Source of the DNA: Deltaproteobacteria bacterium
GTDB lineage: Bacteria; Bdellovibrionota; UBA1018; UBA923
Assembly (NCBI GenBank): GCA_016186905.1
Contig: JACPKS010000067.1
Span: forward strand, 1 to 38,363
DNA: 38,363 nucleotides
Reading direction: 5' to 3'
The notes under the pieces were generated by a model. That model had not been told where the DNA came from and searched no databases. It saw only the letters and a program-made list of their open reading frames with translations. The position numbers and the translations under genes were made by a program. Of this stretch, positions 5,839-14,183 are shown piece after piece. Numbering within the stretch: position 1 is the stretch's first letter; each line of letters opens with the position of its first letter.

Positions 5839-6885
5839 ATGAATTCAAATCGATCTCCCCTTAAGCCCGCGCCTTTGAAAGCGGGCAGCCGCGTGGCGCT
5901 TTTCGCGCCCGGCTTCACCTTCCGGAGCGAAAAATTCGAAGCCGGCCGCGCGGCGCTCGAAAAAACTTACGGCGTAAAGACGGCCTGCCTCGATACCGCG
6001 TTTGAGCGCGACGGTTACTTCGCCGGCTCCGACCAGCGCCGCCTCGATGAATTGTACCATTGGCTCACCGACGCGAAAACCGCGGCCCTTCTCGCCATCC
6101 GAGGCGGCTACGGCACCGCGCGCATCTATCCCGCGCTCCTTGAGAGGCTTCGCGCCACGAAGAACTTGATCCCCAAGATCGTGATGGGCTACAGCGACGT
6201 CACGATTCTTCTGAACGGCCTCTTCCAGGATTTGGGATGGATCACCTTCCACGGCCCCGTGCTCGTGAGCCACGTTTTTCAGGAAACGGTCCAGCAGCAG
6301 GACGCGAGCCTGGAAGTCGCGCGGAACGCGCGCATAGAAACAGAAACGTTTCGCACCGCCCTTTTCACCGCCCAGCCGCTTGCGCCGCTTCGGCACGCGG
6401 ATTCAAAAATTCTTTTCCCTGGATCGGCGCGCGGCAGGCTCGTCGGCGGATGCTTGAGCCTCATCGCCTCGTCCATCGGAACGCCCTACGAAATCAAGGC
6501 CGACGGCCGGATTTTATTTCTTGAGGACGCCGGCGAGCGCCCCTATCGAATCGACCGCATGCTGACGCAGTTGATCCACGCGGGACTTCTCGACCGCGTC
6601 AATGGGATCGTCTTCGGAAAGATGGCTGCCTGCGATCCGCCCCCGGCGCAGGAGTTCGGGCACGACACGCCCGACGTGATCGCCGCGATCCGCGAAGCGC
6701 TGGCGCCGCTTCTTGCGCGCCGTCCGATGCCCGTAGCCTATGATTTCCCCGCGGGCCACGGCCGCCCGCAGGCGACGTTTCCCATTGGTTGCGAAGTCGA
6801 GCTGCGCGCTGACGGCCCGGCCCCCGAACTTCGCTTCCTGGAGTCCGCGTGCGAACCCGCGTCGCGCGACACGCGACGCCAATGA
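5839..6885 (+). CDS. ldcA: LD-carboxypeptidase (muropeptide recycling)
   Basis: Peptidase family S66. It removes the terminal D-Ala from tetrapeptide muropeptides (L-Ala-D-Glu-mDAP-D-Ala) to give the tripeptide used by Mpl, which is encoded two genes downstream. All landmarks are visible: RGGYGTARI at about 88-96, the nucleophile Ser119 in MGYSDVT, FHGPV at 137-141, GGCLSLIASSIGTPYE at 203-218, Glu229 in LFLEDAGERPYRIDR, and His307 in PAGHGRP. These give the Ser-Glu-His triad of the family. At 348 residues it is slightly longer than the roughly 300-residue family norm. It overlaps the next gene by 4 bp. Such enzymes normally work in the cytoplasm, and no signal peptide is present. Confidence 0.93.
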   Translation: MNSNRSPLKPAPLKAGSRVALFAPGFTFRSEKFEAGRAALEKTYGVKTACLDTAFERDGYFAGSDQRRLDELYHWLTDAKTAALLAIRGGYGTARIYPALLERLRATKNLIPKIVMGYSDVTILLNGLFQDLGWITFHGPVLVSHVFQETVQQQDASLEVARNARIETETFRTALFTAQPLAPLRHADSKILFPGSARGRLVGGCLSLIASSIGTPYEIKADGRILFLEDAGERPYRIDRMLTQLIHAGLLDRVNGIVFGKMAACDPPPAQEFGHDTPDVIAAIREALAPLLARRPMPVAYDFPAGHGRPQATFPIGCEVELRADGPAPELRFLESACEPASRDTRRQ

Positions 6886-7955
6886 CCAGATTCGAGAAAA
6901 AATTCCCGCATACCGCCTCGCTTCTCCACCAAGCCGTCGACAAGGTTTTTCCGGCCTACGCCGCCGGCGTTTGGAACAAAGGAGAAGCCTATTTCGGTGC
7001 CGAAGGTTGCGCGCAGGACTCGCTCTTCGACCTGGCCTCGCTCACCAAAGTGCTTTGCACGACGACGTTGTGCGCGGCTGCCGAGGAAAAGGCCGTCCTC
7101 GAAATCTCCGAGCCGCTCAAGGCGTTCTTCCCCAAATTTCCCGACCCGCGCGTAAAGCTCTCGCACCTGCTCGACCACTCCTCGGGCTTTCCGTCGTGGC
7201 TTCCGCTGCACGAGCGCTTCCACGCGCCCGGCGACCGCGGCGAGTTCGACCCGCGCGCGACTCCCGCGGTGGCACGCGTCGCGTACGAAGAGGAAATCTT
7301 AAAGAGCTGGTCGTCCGCCGACTTCGAAAAGAAAGTCACCTACTCGGATCTCGGAATGATGCTTCTGGGATGGGCGCTTGAGATCCGCGCGGGCCAGCCG
7401 GTCGACGCTCTTTTTCAAGAATGGGTCGCGGGCCCCGCGGGGCTTTCGAGCCTGCAGTTTCTGCCCACGAGCCCCGATGTCGTGCCCACCGAGCTCTGCC
7501 CCTGGCGCGGACACATCCTGCGCGGCGAAGTTCACGACGACAACTGCTACGTGCTCGGAGGGGTGTGCGCGCACGCCGGCCTCTTCGGAAACGTCCAGGA
7601 CGTTCTCAAAGCGGCGCTCCTGTGGCTCGCGGCGTTCCGCGGCGAAAAAACGCTCATCGTACCCGCGACCGCGCGGCGCTACTTCACGTTCACCCACATG
7701 CCCGGCTCGGTGCGCTCGCTCGGATGGGACGGCATCGCCCGCGACGGCACCTCTGCGGCTGGAAGACATTTCAGTCCCGCCACCCGCGGGCACCTGGGCT
7801 TTACCGGCACGAGCCTTTGGGTCGATCCCGAGAAAAACCTGATCGTAGTCCTTCTTACGAACCGGGTGCACCCCACGCGGTCCAACGAAAAAATCAAGTC
7901 TTTCCGCTCTCTTTTTCACGACTCGCTGCTTGAAGAGTTGGGATTTGCGAAATAA
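6882..7955 (+). CDS. Beta-lactamase-family serine hydrolase, 357 aa
   Basis: A penicillin-recognising fold enzyme (class C beta-lactamase/DD-peptidase/esterase group, PF00144). The nucleophile motif SxxK is at Ser53-Leu-Thr-Lys56 in DLASLTKVL. HLLDHSSGFP at about 95-104 is the usual conserved segment, the second motif is Tyr154-Ser-Asp156, and LGFTGTSLWVDP near the C-terminus carries the third motif as (H/x)TG. I start at the ATG at 6882, which overlaps the ldcA stop (ATGA); a start 33 bp earlier is possible but lies inside ldcA. No signal peptide is seen, so it probably acts in the cytoplasm. Its position between ldcA and mpl suggests a muropeptide or D-amino-acid-containing substrate, but an esterase cannot be excluded. 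Confidence 0.85.
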   Translation: MTRFEKKFPHTASLLHQAVDKVFPAYAAGVWNKGEAYFGAEGCAQDSLFDLASLTKVLCTTTLCAAAEEKAVLEISEPLKAFFPKFPDPRVKLSHLLDHSSGFPSWLPLHERFHAPGDRGEFDPRATPAVARVAYEEEILKSWSSADFEKKVTYSDLGMMLLGWALEIRAGQPVDALFQEWVAGPAGLSSLQFLPTSPDVVPTELCPWRGHILRGEVHDDNCYVLGGVCAHAGLFGNVQDVLKAALLWLAAFRGEKTLIVPATARRYFTFTHMPGSVRSLGWDGIARDGTSAAGRHFSPATRGHLGFTGTSLWVDPEKNLIVVLLTNRVHPTRSNEKIKSFRSLFHDSLLEELGFAK

Positions 7956-8016
7956 GCTGCTAAACTCGTTTTGAGCGCACAAAGTCGCTCTTTTGCGCAT
8001 CGCTCAAGGATCCCGC

Positions 8017-9447
8017 GTGAACCGAAACCCGACGTTTGAACAAACCTTCCTGGGCAAACGCATCCACGTCCTCGGCGTCGCCGGCACGCTCATGGCGCCC
8101 TTTGCGGCGTTCCTCAGGAGCAAAGGCGTGACCGTCACGGGAAGCGACCAGAACATTTACCCGCCGATGAGCGACGTGCTCAAGGGCGCCGGCATCGAAG
8201 TTTTCGCGCCCTTTGCCGCCGCCAATCTCGAAAAGGCGAAGCCCGATCTCGTCATCGTCGGAAACGTCGTCCGCAAAACCAATCCCGAGATGGAAGCCGT
8301 GACCGCGACGGGCATCCCCTACATGTCGCTGCCGGCGGCACTCGAAAAAATGGTTCTTCCGGGCAAGCACCCCATCGTCATCGCCGGCACGCACGGCAAG
8401 ACCACCGCCACGAGCATGATGGCCTGGATGCTCGAATGCCTGGGCGAGCGGCCGTCGTTTTTCGTGGGAGGAGTCGCGCGCAATTTTCCCGAAAGCTTCC
8501 GCGTGACTGATTCGAAGTACATGGCGATCGAGGGCGACGAGTACGACACCGCCTTTTTCGACAAGGTCGCGAAATTCACGCACTACCTTCCGAAAGACGT
8601 GATCCTCACCTCGGTCGAGTACGACCACGCGGATATTTATCCCGACATGAACTCGGTCATCGCCGCGTTCACCAGGCTCGCGCAGCTCGTTCCCGCCACC
8701 GGATATTTCATCGCGTGCGCCGAAACCGAGACGCCGATGCGCATCGCCCACCGCGCGAACGCGCAAGTTCTCACCTACGGATTCGCCGAAGGGGTCGACA
8801 GCCGCGCGACCCATATCGAGTTCTCCGCCGAGGGAGCGGCGTTTCGCTGGCATTACGGCAACGACACGCACAAGGTGAAACTCGCGGCACCGGGCCACCA
8901 TAACGTTCTCAACGCATTGGGCTGCCTCACTCTTTGCGCCGCTCGCGGCCTTGATCTCGAAAAATCGATCGCGGCGCTCGCGACCTATAAAGGAGTCAAA
9001 CGCCGTCAGGAGATCTTCGGCCAGGCCGCTGGCGTTACGCTGATCGACGATTTCGCCCACCATCCCACGGCCGTCCGCGAAACCCTCACCGCGATCCGCG
9101 CGAAGCATCCTTGCGCGCGCCTCGTGGCGTGCTTCGAGCCACGCAGCGCCACTTCGCGCCGGCGCATTTTTCAGCAGGCCTACGCGGAGAGTTTTGACGC
9201 CGCCGACCTCGTCTTCATCGCCAAGCCTTACGACCAGAGCGCGATCAATCCGCGGGAGCAGTTTTCCTCCGACGAGCTTCTCGCCGATCTCAAGGCGCGC
9301 GGCAAGCGCGCGAAGCTTCTCTCGACCTCGACTGCGGGCATCAAAGATCTCGCCGGAGACCTGCGCTCAGGAGACGTCTTGCTCGTCATGAGCAACGGCG
9401 GCTTCGACGGTCTTCTTCCTAAACTTCTGGAGCTCTTGAAAAAATGA
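8017..9447 (+). CDS. mpl: UDP-MurNAc:tripeptide ligase Mpl
   Basis: A Mur-ligase family enzyme that joins recycled L-Ala-gamma-D-Glu-meso-DAP to UDP-MurNAc with ATP hydrolysis, returning peptide to cell-wall synthesis in the cytoplasm. HVLGVAGTLMAPFAAFLRS near the N-terminus is the Mpl variant of the MurC-type start. The ATP-binding GTHGKTTATSMMAW follows at about 124-137, then the central domain with EGDEYDTAFFD and EYDHADIYPD, the HHNVLNALG segment, and a C-terminal domain with VTLIDDFAHHPTAVRETL. I choose the GTG at 8017 because AAGGA lies 6 bp before it; an upstream TTG at 7993 has no such site. The product is 476 residues, normal for Mpl. Confidence 0.92.
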   Translation: MNRNPTFEQTFLGKRIHVLGVAGTLMAPFAAFLRSKGVTVTGSDQNIYPPMSDVLKGAGIEVFAPFAAANLEKAKPDLVIVGNVVRKTNPEMEAVTATGIPYMSLPAALEKMVLPGKHPIVIAGTHGKTTATSMMAWMLECLGERPSFFVGGVARNFPESFRVTDSKYMAIEGDEYDTAFFDKVAKFTHYLPKDVILTSVEYDHADIYPDMNSVIAAFTRLAQLVPATGYFIACAETETPMRIAHRANAQVLTYGFAEGVDSRATHIEFSAEGAAFRWHYGNDTHKVKLAAPGHHNVLNALGCLTLCAARGLDLEKSIAALATYKGVKRRQEIFGQAAGVTLIDDFAHHPTAVRETLTAIRAKHPCARLVACFEPRSATSRRRIFQQAYAESFDAADLVFIAKPYDQSAINPREQFSSDELLADLKARGKRAKLLSTSTAGIKDLAGDLRSGDVLLVMSNGGFDGLLPKLLELLKK

Positions 9448-9457
9448 GCGTGAAAAC

Positions 9458-9985
9458 ATGAGCGACAGTCACGAAGCCGACAACCACCGCCGCCTGCACA
9501 ATCTCTTCGCGGAACTGAACGCAAGACATTTCAGCGGCACCCTTGCTCCGCTCATTCTTCGTTTTTCGGGTCGCCTCAAAACCACCGGCGGCCAGTACTT
9601 CAAAAAACCCAAGCGCATCATCCAGATCAGCACGCGCTATCTCGCGATGGAGCAGGCGTGGGACGAGATCCGCGACACGCTCGGGCACGAGATGATCCAT
9701 TACTGGCTCGACATCCTCGGACAGCCCTGCGGACACACGCCGGAATTCCGGGCAAAGCTTCGCGAGTGCGGCTTCAACCGCTACAGCCGCCTGACACCCG
9801 TGCGAGCGCGTTATCTCTATCGCTGTCCGCAATGCAGCGCCCCCTATTATCGCAAGCGACGCGGGATCTGGAGCTGCGGCCCCTGCTCCGGCCCGCGCTT
9901 TAATCCCGCCTACCGGCTCGTCCTCGCCGAAACCTTGAAGACAACCGACTCGAAGACGCCCCATGCGCTGCCCTGCTTGCCATAG
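9458..9985 (+). CDS. SprT-like zinc metalloprotein, 175 aa
   Basis: SprT/SprT-like fold (related to the protease domain of SPRTN). The zinc site HEMIH lies at 77-81 with a third ligand likely at His93 in CGHTPEF. A C-terminal zinc ribbon uses Cys123-x2-Cys126 and Cys140-x2-Cys143. The N-terminal part (LFAELNARHFSGTLAPLILRFSGRL) is the usual opening of the family. It starts 10 bp after mpl and its 3' end overlaps the next gene by 23 bp, so it belongs to the same transcript. In bacteria the role is not well settled; SPRTN cleaves DNA-protein crosslinks, and a cytoplasmic protease acting on DNA-bound protein is a reasonable guess. Confidence 0.85.
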   Translation: MSDSHEADNHRRLHNLFAELNARHFSGTLAPLILRFSGRLKTTGGQYFKKPKRIIQISTRYLAMEQAWDEIRDTLGHEMIHYWLDILGQPCGHTPEFRAKLRECGFNRYSRLTPVRARYLYRCPQCSAPYYRKRRGIWSCGPCSGPRFNPAYRLVLAETLKTTDSKTPHALPCLP

Positions 9986-10532
9986 CTATATTCCAGAGGG
10001 CATGGCTTCACCGATAACCTGCCCGCAGTGCGGGAGGGCGGTTGAATCCATAACCGTCACCCCTGTCGCGGACGCTCCGGTGCCAACGGCCAACCCAGCA
10101 CCTCCGCCCCCCATGGATCCCGAAAAACTTTCGCAGCCGAGCGCGCAGCGCTCGCCTGCGTGTGATTGGCTCACGCTGAATTTGAAGATCGCCTGCGGGC
10201 CGGCCCAGCTCAGGAGATTTTTCGAGGACAGCACTCTTTCGTTTGGTCCCGAGGGGTTCAGCATCGTATCCGACGGCGGCCGCTCCTTGAAAAAAATCTC
10301 CTACGCGTCGCTAAGCGGAGTGCGCTCCGCCGGCAATTGCGTGCTTTTCGAACATAACGGCGCGGATAGCGTCCTCGAATTCAAAAAGGGGCTTTTCTCG
10401 CGCGCGACCGAAAAGGCGAAGCTTCTGGGCGAGGTCATCCGCATGCTCGCCGCTCCGGAGAAACGCGGCAAAATCGCCACCAACCCGTTTTCACCTCGCA
10501 TTGCGCAGGATCTTCGACGAAAATTGACCTAA
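9963..10532 (+). CDS. Zinc-ribbon protein of unknown function, 189 aa
   Basis: An N-terminal zinc ribbon uses two CxxC pairs (CPAC at 3-6 and CPQC at 20-23). A Pro/Ala-rich linker (about 34-64) leads to a C-terminal domain of beta strands (SFGPEGFSIVSDGGRSLKKI, then VRSAGNCVLFEHN) and a final helix with KAKLLGEVIRML. That layout resembles small bacterial PH-like domains, where strands are followed by one helix, but I cannot assign it with confidence. Translation probably couples to the SprT-like gene through the 23-bp overlap. No signal peptide or membrane segment is visible. Confidence 0.65.
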   Translation: MRCPACHSYIPEGMASPITCPQCGRAVESITVTPVADAPVPTANPAPPPPMDPEKLSQPSAQRSPACDWLTLNLKIACGPAQLRRFFEDSTLSFGPEGFSIVSDGGRSLKKISYASLSGVRSAGNCVLFEHNGADSVLEFKKGLFSRATEKAKLLGEVIRMLAAPEKRGKIATNPFSPRIAQDLRRKLT

Positions 10533-10543
10533 AGTTAAGGACA

Positions 10544-11782
10544 ATGTCGACACGGCACCGACGCACGCTCATCCTTCTGTACATGCGCCAGGTCAGCGCG
10601 GGGCTGCTGATCTATCAGCCGATTTTTTATATCTTCCTTCAATCGCGCGGAATCACCGCCGCCGAGTTCTCGCTTCTTCTGATGTTCTACAATATCGGAA
10701 CGCTCGGACTCGTCGTCCCCGCGGGCCGCTTCGCCGACAAGGTCGGACGAAAGTGGGCGCTCACCGCCGCGAACGCGATCTACACGATCGGCACGCTCAT
10801 CATCGCGACCGGTCACTCGCTCGCGGTCTTCGCTTTCGCCGAAGTGCTCTATTCTCTTGCCATTGCGCTCGACGCCGGCGTCCATAGCGCCTTTCTCTTC
10901 GAATTCCTCCGCGCCCAGGGCCGCGAGCGGGAATATTACCGCTTCGACGCCTTCGGACAGTTCATGTTCCTTTTTTTTGGAGCGCTGGGCACGCTTCTGG
11001 GCGGCTACCTCGCCGAGATCGGACTCGCCGTGCCGATCTTCGCCACGGCGGCCTTCACCGCGCTCGGAATCCCCTGCGCTTACTTCCTGGAAGAACCTCG
11101 CTTCAGCAAAACGGCCGAGGAAAAAATCGAGGGCCTCGAAACAAGGATGGCGCCTCCTCCGAAAAAAAACGGCTGGGCCGAAACGTGGGGAGTGGCCAGG
11201 CGGATTCTCGCCACACCGGGGCTTCGCTGGGCGGTGGGGCTCACCGTGATCTGGTTCTGGTCGCGCCAGTTCGTGAACCTCTATCTGCCCGGCCCGTATT
11301 TCAAGTTCCTCGGCCTTGAGCTGCGCATGTTCGGAGTGCTCGCGGCGTTGCTTACGCTCGCGGCGGGCTTCATCGCGTTTTTCTCGCGGCGGATCATCCA
11401 GCGCCCGGATCTCAAGTGGATTTCACTGACGGGCCTTCTCTTGATTCCAGGCTGTCTCGCGACGATGGGCCTGATCCGCTCGCGGGTCGGCCTGATCGGT
11501 TTCTTTTTCTTCGCGATCCCGATCGGACTCTGCACCGCCGTCACGAATACGCTTCTCAATCGCCAGTTTTCGGATCACGAAAACCGCGCGACCTTTCTCG
11601 CGATCGTGGATTTTTGCGTACGCTTGACGGCAAGCGCCGTGACACTCTACCTCGGTAAAATCCTGACCGACCAGACGCGGGGAATTCCCGTGGCACTCGT
11701 TGCCGCGGCCGGATTCAGCGCAGTCGTGGCCTGCATTCTTCTTCCGGGAATTTTCAAATTCGCACGCGATCCACAGCCCTAG
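10544..11782 (+). CDS. MFS transporter, 412 aa
   Basis: A major facilitator superfamily permease of the inner membrane with about 12 hydrophobic segments. The loop 2-3 signature reads GRFADKVGRKWALTAANAIYT at about 61-81, close to the classical GxxxDRxGRR motif. A long charged loop near 190-220 separates the two halves. It starts 11 bp after the zinc-ribbon gene, with AAGGA before the ATG, and is likely the last gene of the transcript that begins at ldcA. The substrate cannot be told; a link to recycled wall material is only positional. A related transporter lies at 35768-36973. Confidence 0.85.
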   Translation: MSTRHRRTLILLYMRQVSAGLLIYQPIFYIFLQSRGITAAEFSLLLMFYNIGTLGLVVPAGRFADKVGRKWALTAANAIYTIGTLIIATGHSLAVFAFAEVLYSLAIALDAGVHSAFLFEFLRAQGREREYYRFDAFGQFMFLFFGALGTLLGGYLAEIGLAVPIFATAAFTALGIPCAYFLEEPRFSKTAEEKIEGLETRMAPPPKKNGWAETWGVARRILATPGLRWAVGLTVIWFWSRQFVNLYLPGPYFKFLGLELRMFGVLAALLTLAAGFIAFFSRRIIQRPDLKWISLTGLLLIPGCLATMGLIRSRVGLIGFFFFAIPIGLCTAVTNTLLNRQFSDHENRATFLAIVDFCVRLTASAVTLYLGKILTDQTRGIPVALVAAAGFSAVVACILLPGIFKFARDPQP

Positions 11783-12010
11783 TGTCCCGATTCATGTCCT
11801 TTTTACATGCGCAAGACTTCAAGAGTGCTGTGATTTTTACACGCTTTGACGCGATGAGGCGGGTAATAATTCTAGGCGCAGCGCACCATTTTGCATGCGC
11901 TGAATCAAGCCTAAGTTCCAAAAAATACGAAGCTATTCATGGATGCGTGATGTCAAAAAAATCTGGCATCGGCCTTGCTCAATTGCCTGTTACATCAAAG
12001 ATGAGGTCAT
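11783..12010. other. Intergenic region upstream of M4 protease
   Basis: These 228 bp hold no convincing gene. A weak promoter candidate on the plus strand is TTTGAC (11845-11850) with TAATTC (11867-11872), a 16-bp spacer, inside an AT-rich patch. Two similar segments, TTTTTACATGCGC (from 11801) and TTTTGCATGCGC (from 11890), form a near-direct repeat that could bind a regulator of the downstream protease gene. Confidence 0.3.
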
Positions 12011-13561
12011 ATGGACAAGGCCGTTAGCAAGTCGAAGAAATTCCAAGCGCTCACACTCGCGTGCACGCTCGCTGTTCTCGCGCACAACGCCATCGCACGT
12101 GAAATCACCTGGAAGGGTTTCGACGTTTCCAATACTGCGGGCTTCTCTCTCCAACTCCAAAACAAACTCTTGAATCTCGTCGATCAGGCCAACACCGCTC
12201 TTTTGAACTCCGACCGATTCGCGGCTCTTCGCTCATCCGCGAACCGGGACGCAATCCGTTTCGTTCCGAAAAAAGCGGTAACTGACGCGATTTCCACGAC
12301 GCTGAAGTACGCTCAGGAATACAAGGGAATCGAGCTCATCGGCGATCAGGCCATGTTCCATTACGATCCTGCCGGAAACTTAAGCGACGTCACCGGTCGC
12401 GCGCTTGATGCCGCGCTCGATGTCAATCCGTCGATCACCGAATCTCAGGCGCTTAAGCTCCTCGCCGACCGTTACCAGGACGAGATTTCGCTCACCGAGC
12501 CGGCGCGGCTGCGCATTTACCGCGACACGCTTCGCGATGCATCCGGCGCTCCGAGACTCGTGTACGTCATGAAAACCGCGACAACCGCGCGCACACCTGG
12601 GCAGCAGGTTTTTATGGACGCGCACAACGGCGAGATCGCCGTCGAGACCGACCGCGCATGCACGCTGCTCAAGCGCACGGTGCTTGACGCCAACACGCCT
12701 GAGGCCTTGCAACACGTCGATAAAGACGGCTTTCCGACCGAGATCAACCTCGCATGGTACAAGCTGGCGCTGAAAGACCGGCTGCCCAACCGCGCGGGAC
12801 GCGATGCCATGGATCCTTCAGTACTCAACGCCTTCCGTAACTCGGGAATCGTTCACGCTTACTACCGCACGCGCTTCAAGCGCCTCTCGTTCGACGGCAA
12901 AGATGCGCCGATCGTGAGCGTGGTGCACATGGGCAGGAACATGGATAACGCGTTCTGGACGGATGAATTCGGCATCATCGCCTACGGCGACGGCGATGGA
13001 CGAAACTTTCTCGACCTGACCATGGGACGCGACGTCGCGGGTCACGAACTCACGCACGCCGTGACGTCCCGCGAAGCCGATCTGATTTATCAAGCCGAGT
13101 CGGGCGCGCTTAACGAATCCTACTCGGATTTCTTCGGAAAGATGGTCGACTTCCGCCCGAACGATTGGCTCATCGGCGCTGCCGTCATGGGGCCGGCGAT
13201 GCGCGCCAAAGGACGCATCGCGATCCGCAATATGATCAATCCGGAGCAATTCGGCCAGCCGGGAGCCAACGACAGCCCGCTTAAGATTCCCTCGAACCAG
13301 CCTTGCAACCGCGCAAACGACCGTTGCGGAGTTCACAAAAACAACGGCATCCCGAACCGCGCGGCAGCGCTCATCATCAATGCGCTGGGCAAGGAAAATG
13401 CCGAGCAGCTTTATTACAACGTTCTGACGCAGCGATTGAGCTCAACCGCGAACTTTCGTGATGCCCGCATCGCAACCGAAGCGGCGTGCGCCACGATGTT
13501 CGGAGAAGGCTCGAACAACTGCGCAGCGGTTAGAAAAGCTTTCGACACCGTCAAAATGTAA
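12011..13561 (+). CDS. Secreted thermolysin-like (M4) metalloprotease, 516 aa
   Basis: A zinc endopeptidase made as a secreted preproenzyme. The signal peptide is at residues 1-29 (hydrophobic 13-28). A propeptide with FTP/PepSY character covers about 40-215 (FVPKKAVTDA, SITESQALKLLADRYQDEI, VMKTATTARTPGQQVFMDAHNGEI). In the catalytic domain the zinc site HELTH lies at 345-349, the third ligand Glu369 in GALNESYSD, and the later catalytic His442 in CGVHKNNGIPNRAA. DNAFWTDEFGIIAYGDGDG at 312-330 is the family's conserved stretch ahead of the active site. All essential residues are present. The gene stands alone and is followed by a strong terminator. The likely job is digestion of external protein. 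Confidence 0.93.
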   Translation: MDKAVSKSKKFQALTLACTLAVLAHNAIAREITWKGFDVSNTAGFSLQLQNKLLNLVDQANTALLNSDRFAALRSSANRDAIRFVPKKAVTDAISTTLKYAQEYKGIELIGDQAMFHYDPAGNLSDVTGRALDAALDVNPSITESQALKLLADRYQDEISLTEPARLRIYRDTLRDASGAPRLVYVMKTATTARTPGQQVFMDAHNGEIAVETDRACTLLKRTVLDANTPEALQHVDKDGFPTEINLAWYKLALKDRLPNRAGRDAMDPSVLNAFRNSGIVHAYYRTRFKRLSFDGKDAPIVSVVHMGRNMDNAFWTDEFGIIAYGDGDGRNFLDLTMGRDVAGHELTHAVTSREADLIYQAESGALNESYSDFFGKMVDFRPNDWLIGAAVMGPAMRAKGRIAIRNMINPEQFGQPGANDSPLKIPSNQPCNRANDRCGVHKNNGIPNRAAALIINALGKENAEQLYYNVLTQRLSSTANFRDARIATEAACATMFGEGSNNCAAVRKAFDTVKM

Positions 13562-13675
13562 CGGTGAGGCTTTGATTGCGGCGCGCTCGTAAAATCCAAG
13601 GAAGGATTCCGCGGGCGCGCCAGGAGACCCAGTGAACGCAGCTTTTCTCAAGGGCGGACATTGGAGGGGACCATA

Positions 13676-13729
13676 TGGCGGATGTTCCTCCACGATAGGA
13701 GCGAACATCCGCCACTCGCTTCTTTTTCG
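13676..13729 (+). terminator. Rho-independent terminator after M4 protease
   Basis: A perfect 12-bp stem (TGGCGGATGTTC with GAACATCCGCCA) closes a 15-nt loop; a T-rich tract (TTCTTTTT) follows at 13720-13727. It lies 115 bp after the protease stop and only terminates well on the plus strand, since the minus side lacks a T-run. Confidence 0.8.
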
Positions 13730-13730
13730 A

Positions 13731-14183
13731 CTACGAGATTTTGTTTTCGTCGAAATTTTGGAGAGTATCTAAAACCAATTTCAGGATCGCGTCGTCGGAT
13801 TCGTAGACTTCGTCCACGAGCGACGAATCAAGCAGATATTTCGAAACACTCATCGCCACCGAGCGAAGCGGCTGCTGAAAGAAAAAACCGTGCAGCTCAT
13901 TCTCGCCCAATTGGGCCTTGAGCGCGTTCTTGCGGCTCTGAAAGGCGCTGGTTTCGGTGAGGTTCTTGTCCGAGATGTCTTGAGCGTGATTTGAAACCTC
14001 CGCGCGCACTCTTTCGGTGAGGTCTTCGTCGGTGATGATCGAGCGCGAAAGATATTTGCAGAACTCCTCTTGAAGCTCATTGCGGGTTGCGGGGTTGATC
14101 TCGATGAACTTCCGGTTCTCCAGTTTGTTGAGAACGCTTTTGGTGAGAAGCTTCAAGGAGTGCCTGGTCGTTTTTGGCATCAT
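13731..14183 (-). CDS. DUF507-like protein, 150 aa
   Basis: Small helical protein. It opens with LLTKSVLNKLENRKFIEI and a segment of acidic/hydrophobic helices (ELQEEFCKYLSRSIITDEDL, then RVRAEV), as in DUF507 proteins. A second part (VAMSVSKYLLDSSLVDEVYESDDAIL) may repeat the unit. No membrane segment or signal is visible. The start overlaps the murJ stop by 4 bp (ATGA at 14180-14183), so it is translated from the same transcript. DUF507 has no settled function. I rest the family call on general pattern only; it could be an unrelated helical protein. Confidence 0.6.
   Translation of the reverse strand: MMPKTTRHSLKLLTKSVLNKLENRKFIEINPATRNELQEEFCKYLSRSIITDEDLTERVRAEVSNHAQDISDKNLTETSAFQSRKNALKAQLGENELHGFFFQQPLRSVAMSVSKYLLDSSLVDEVYESDDAILKLVLDTLQNFDENKIS

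Noticed and set aside
7960..9108. 382-codon minus-strand frame
   Set aside because: Shadow of mpl caused by high GC; its Arg/Gly/Asp/Val composition is typical of antisense frames.
11782..12027. 81-codon frame between the MFS and M4 protease genes
   Set aside because: No Shine-Dalgarno sequence, overlaps the M4 start in another frame and looks like intergenic sequence.
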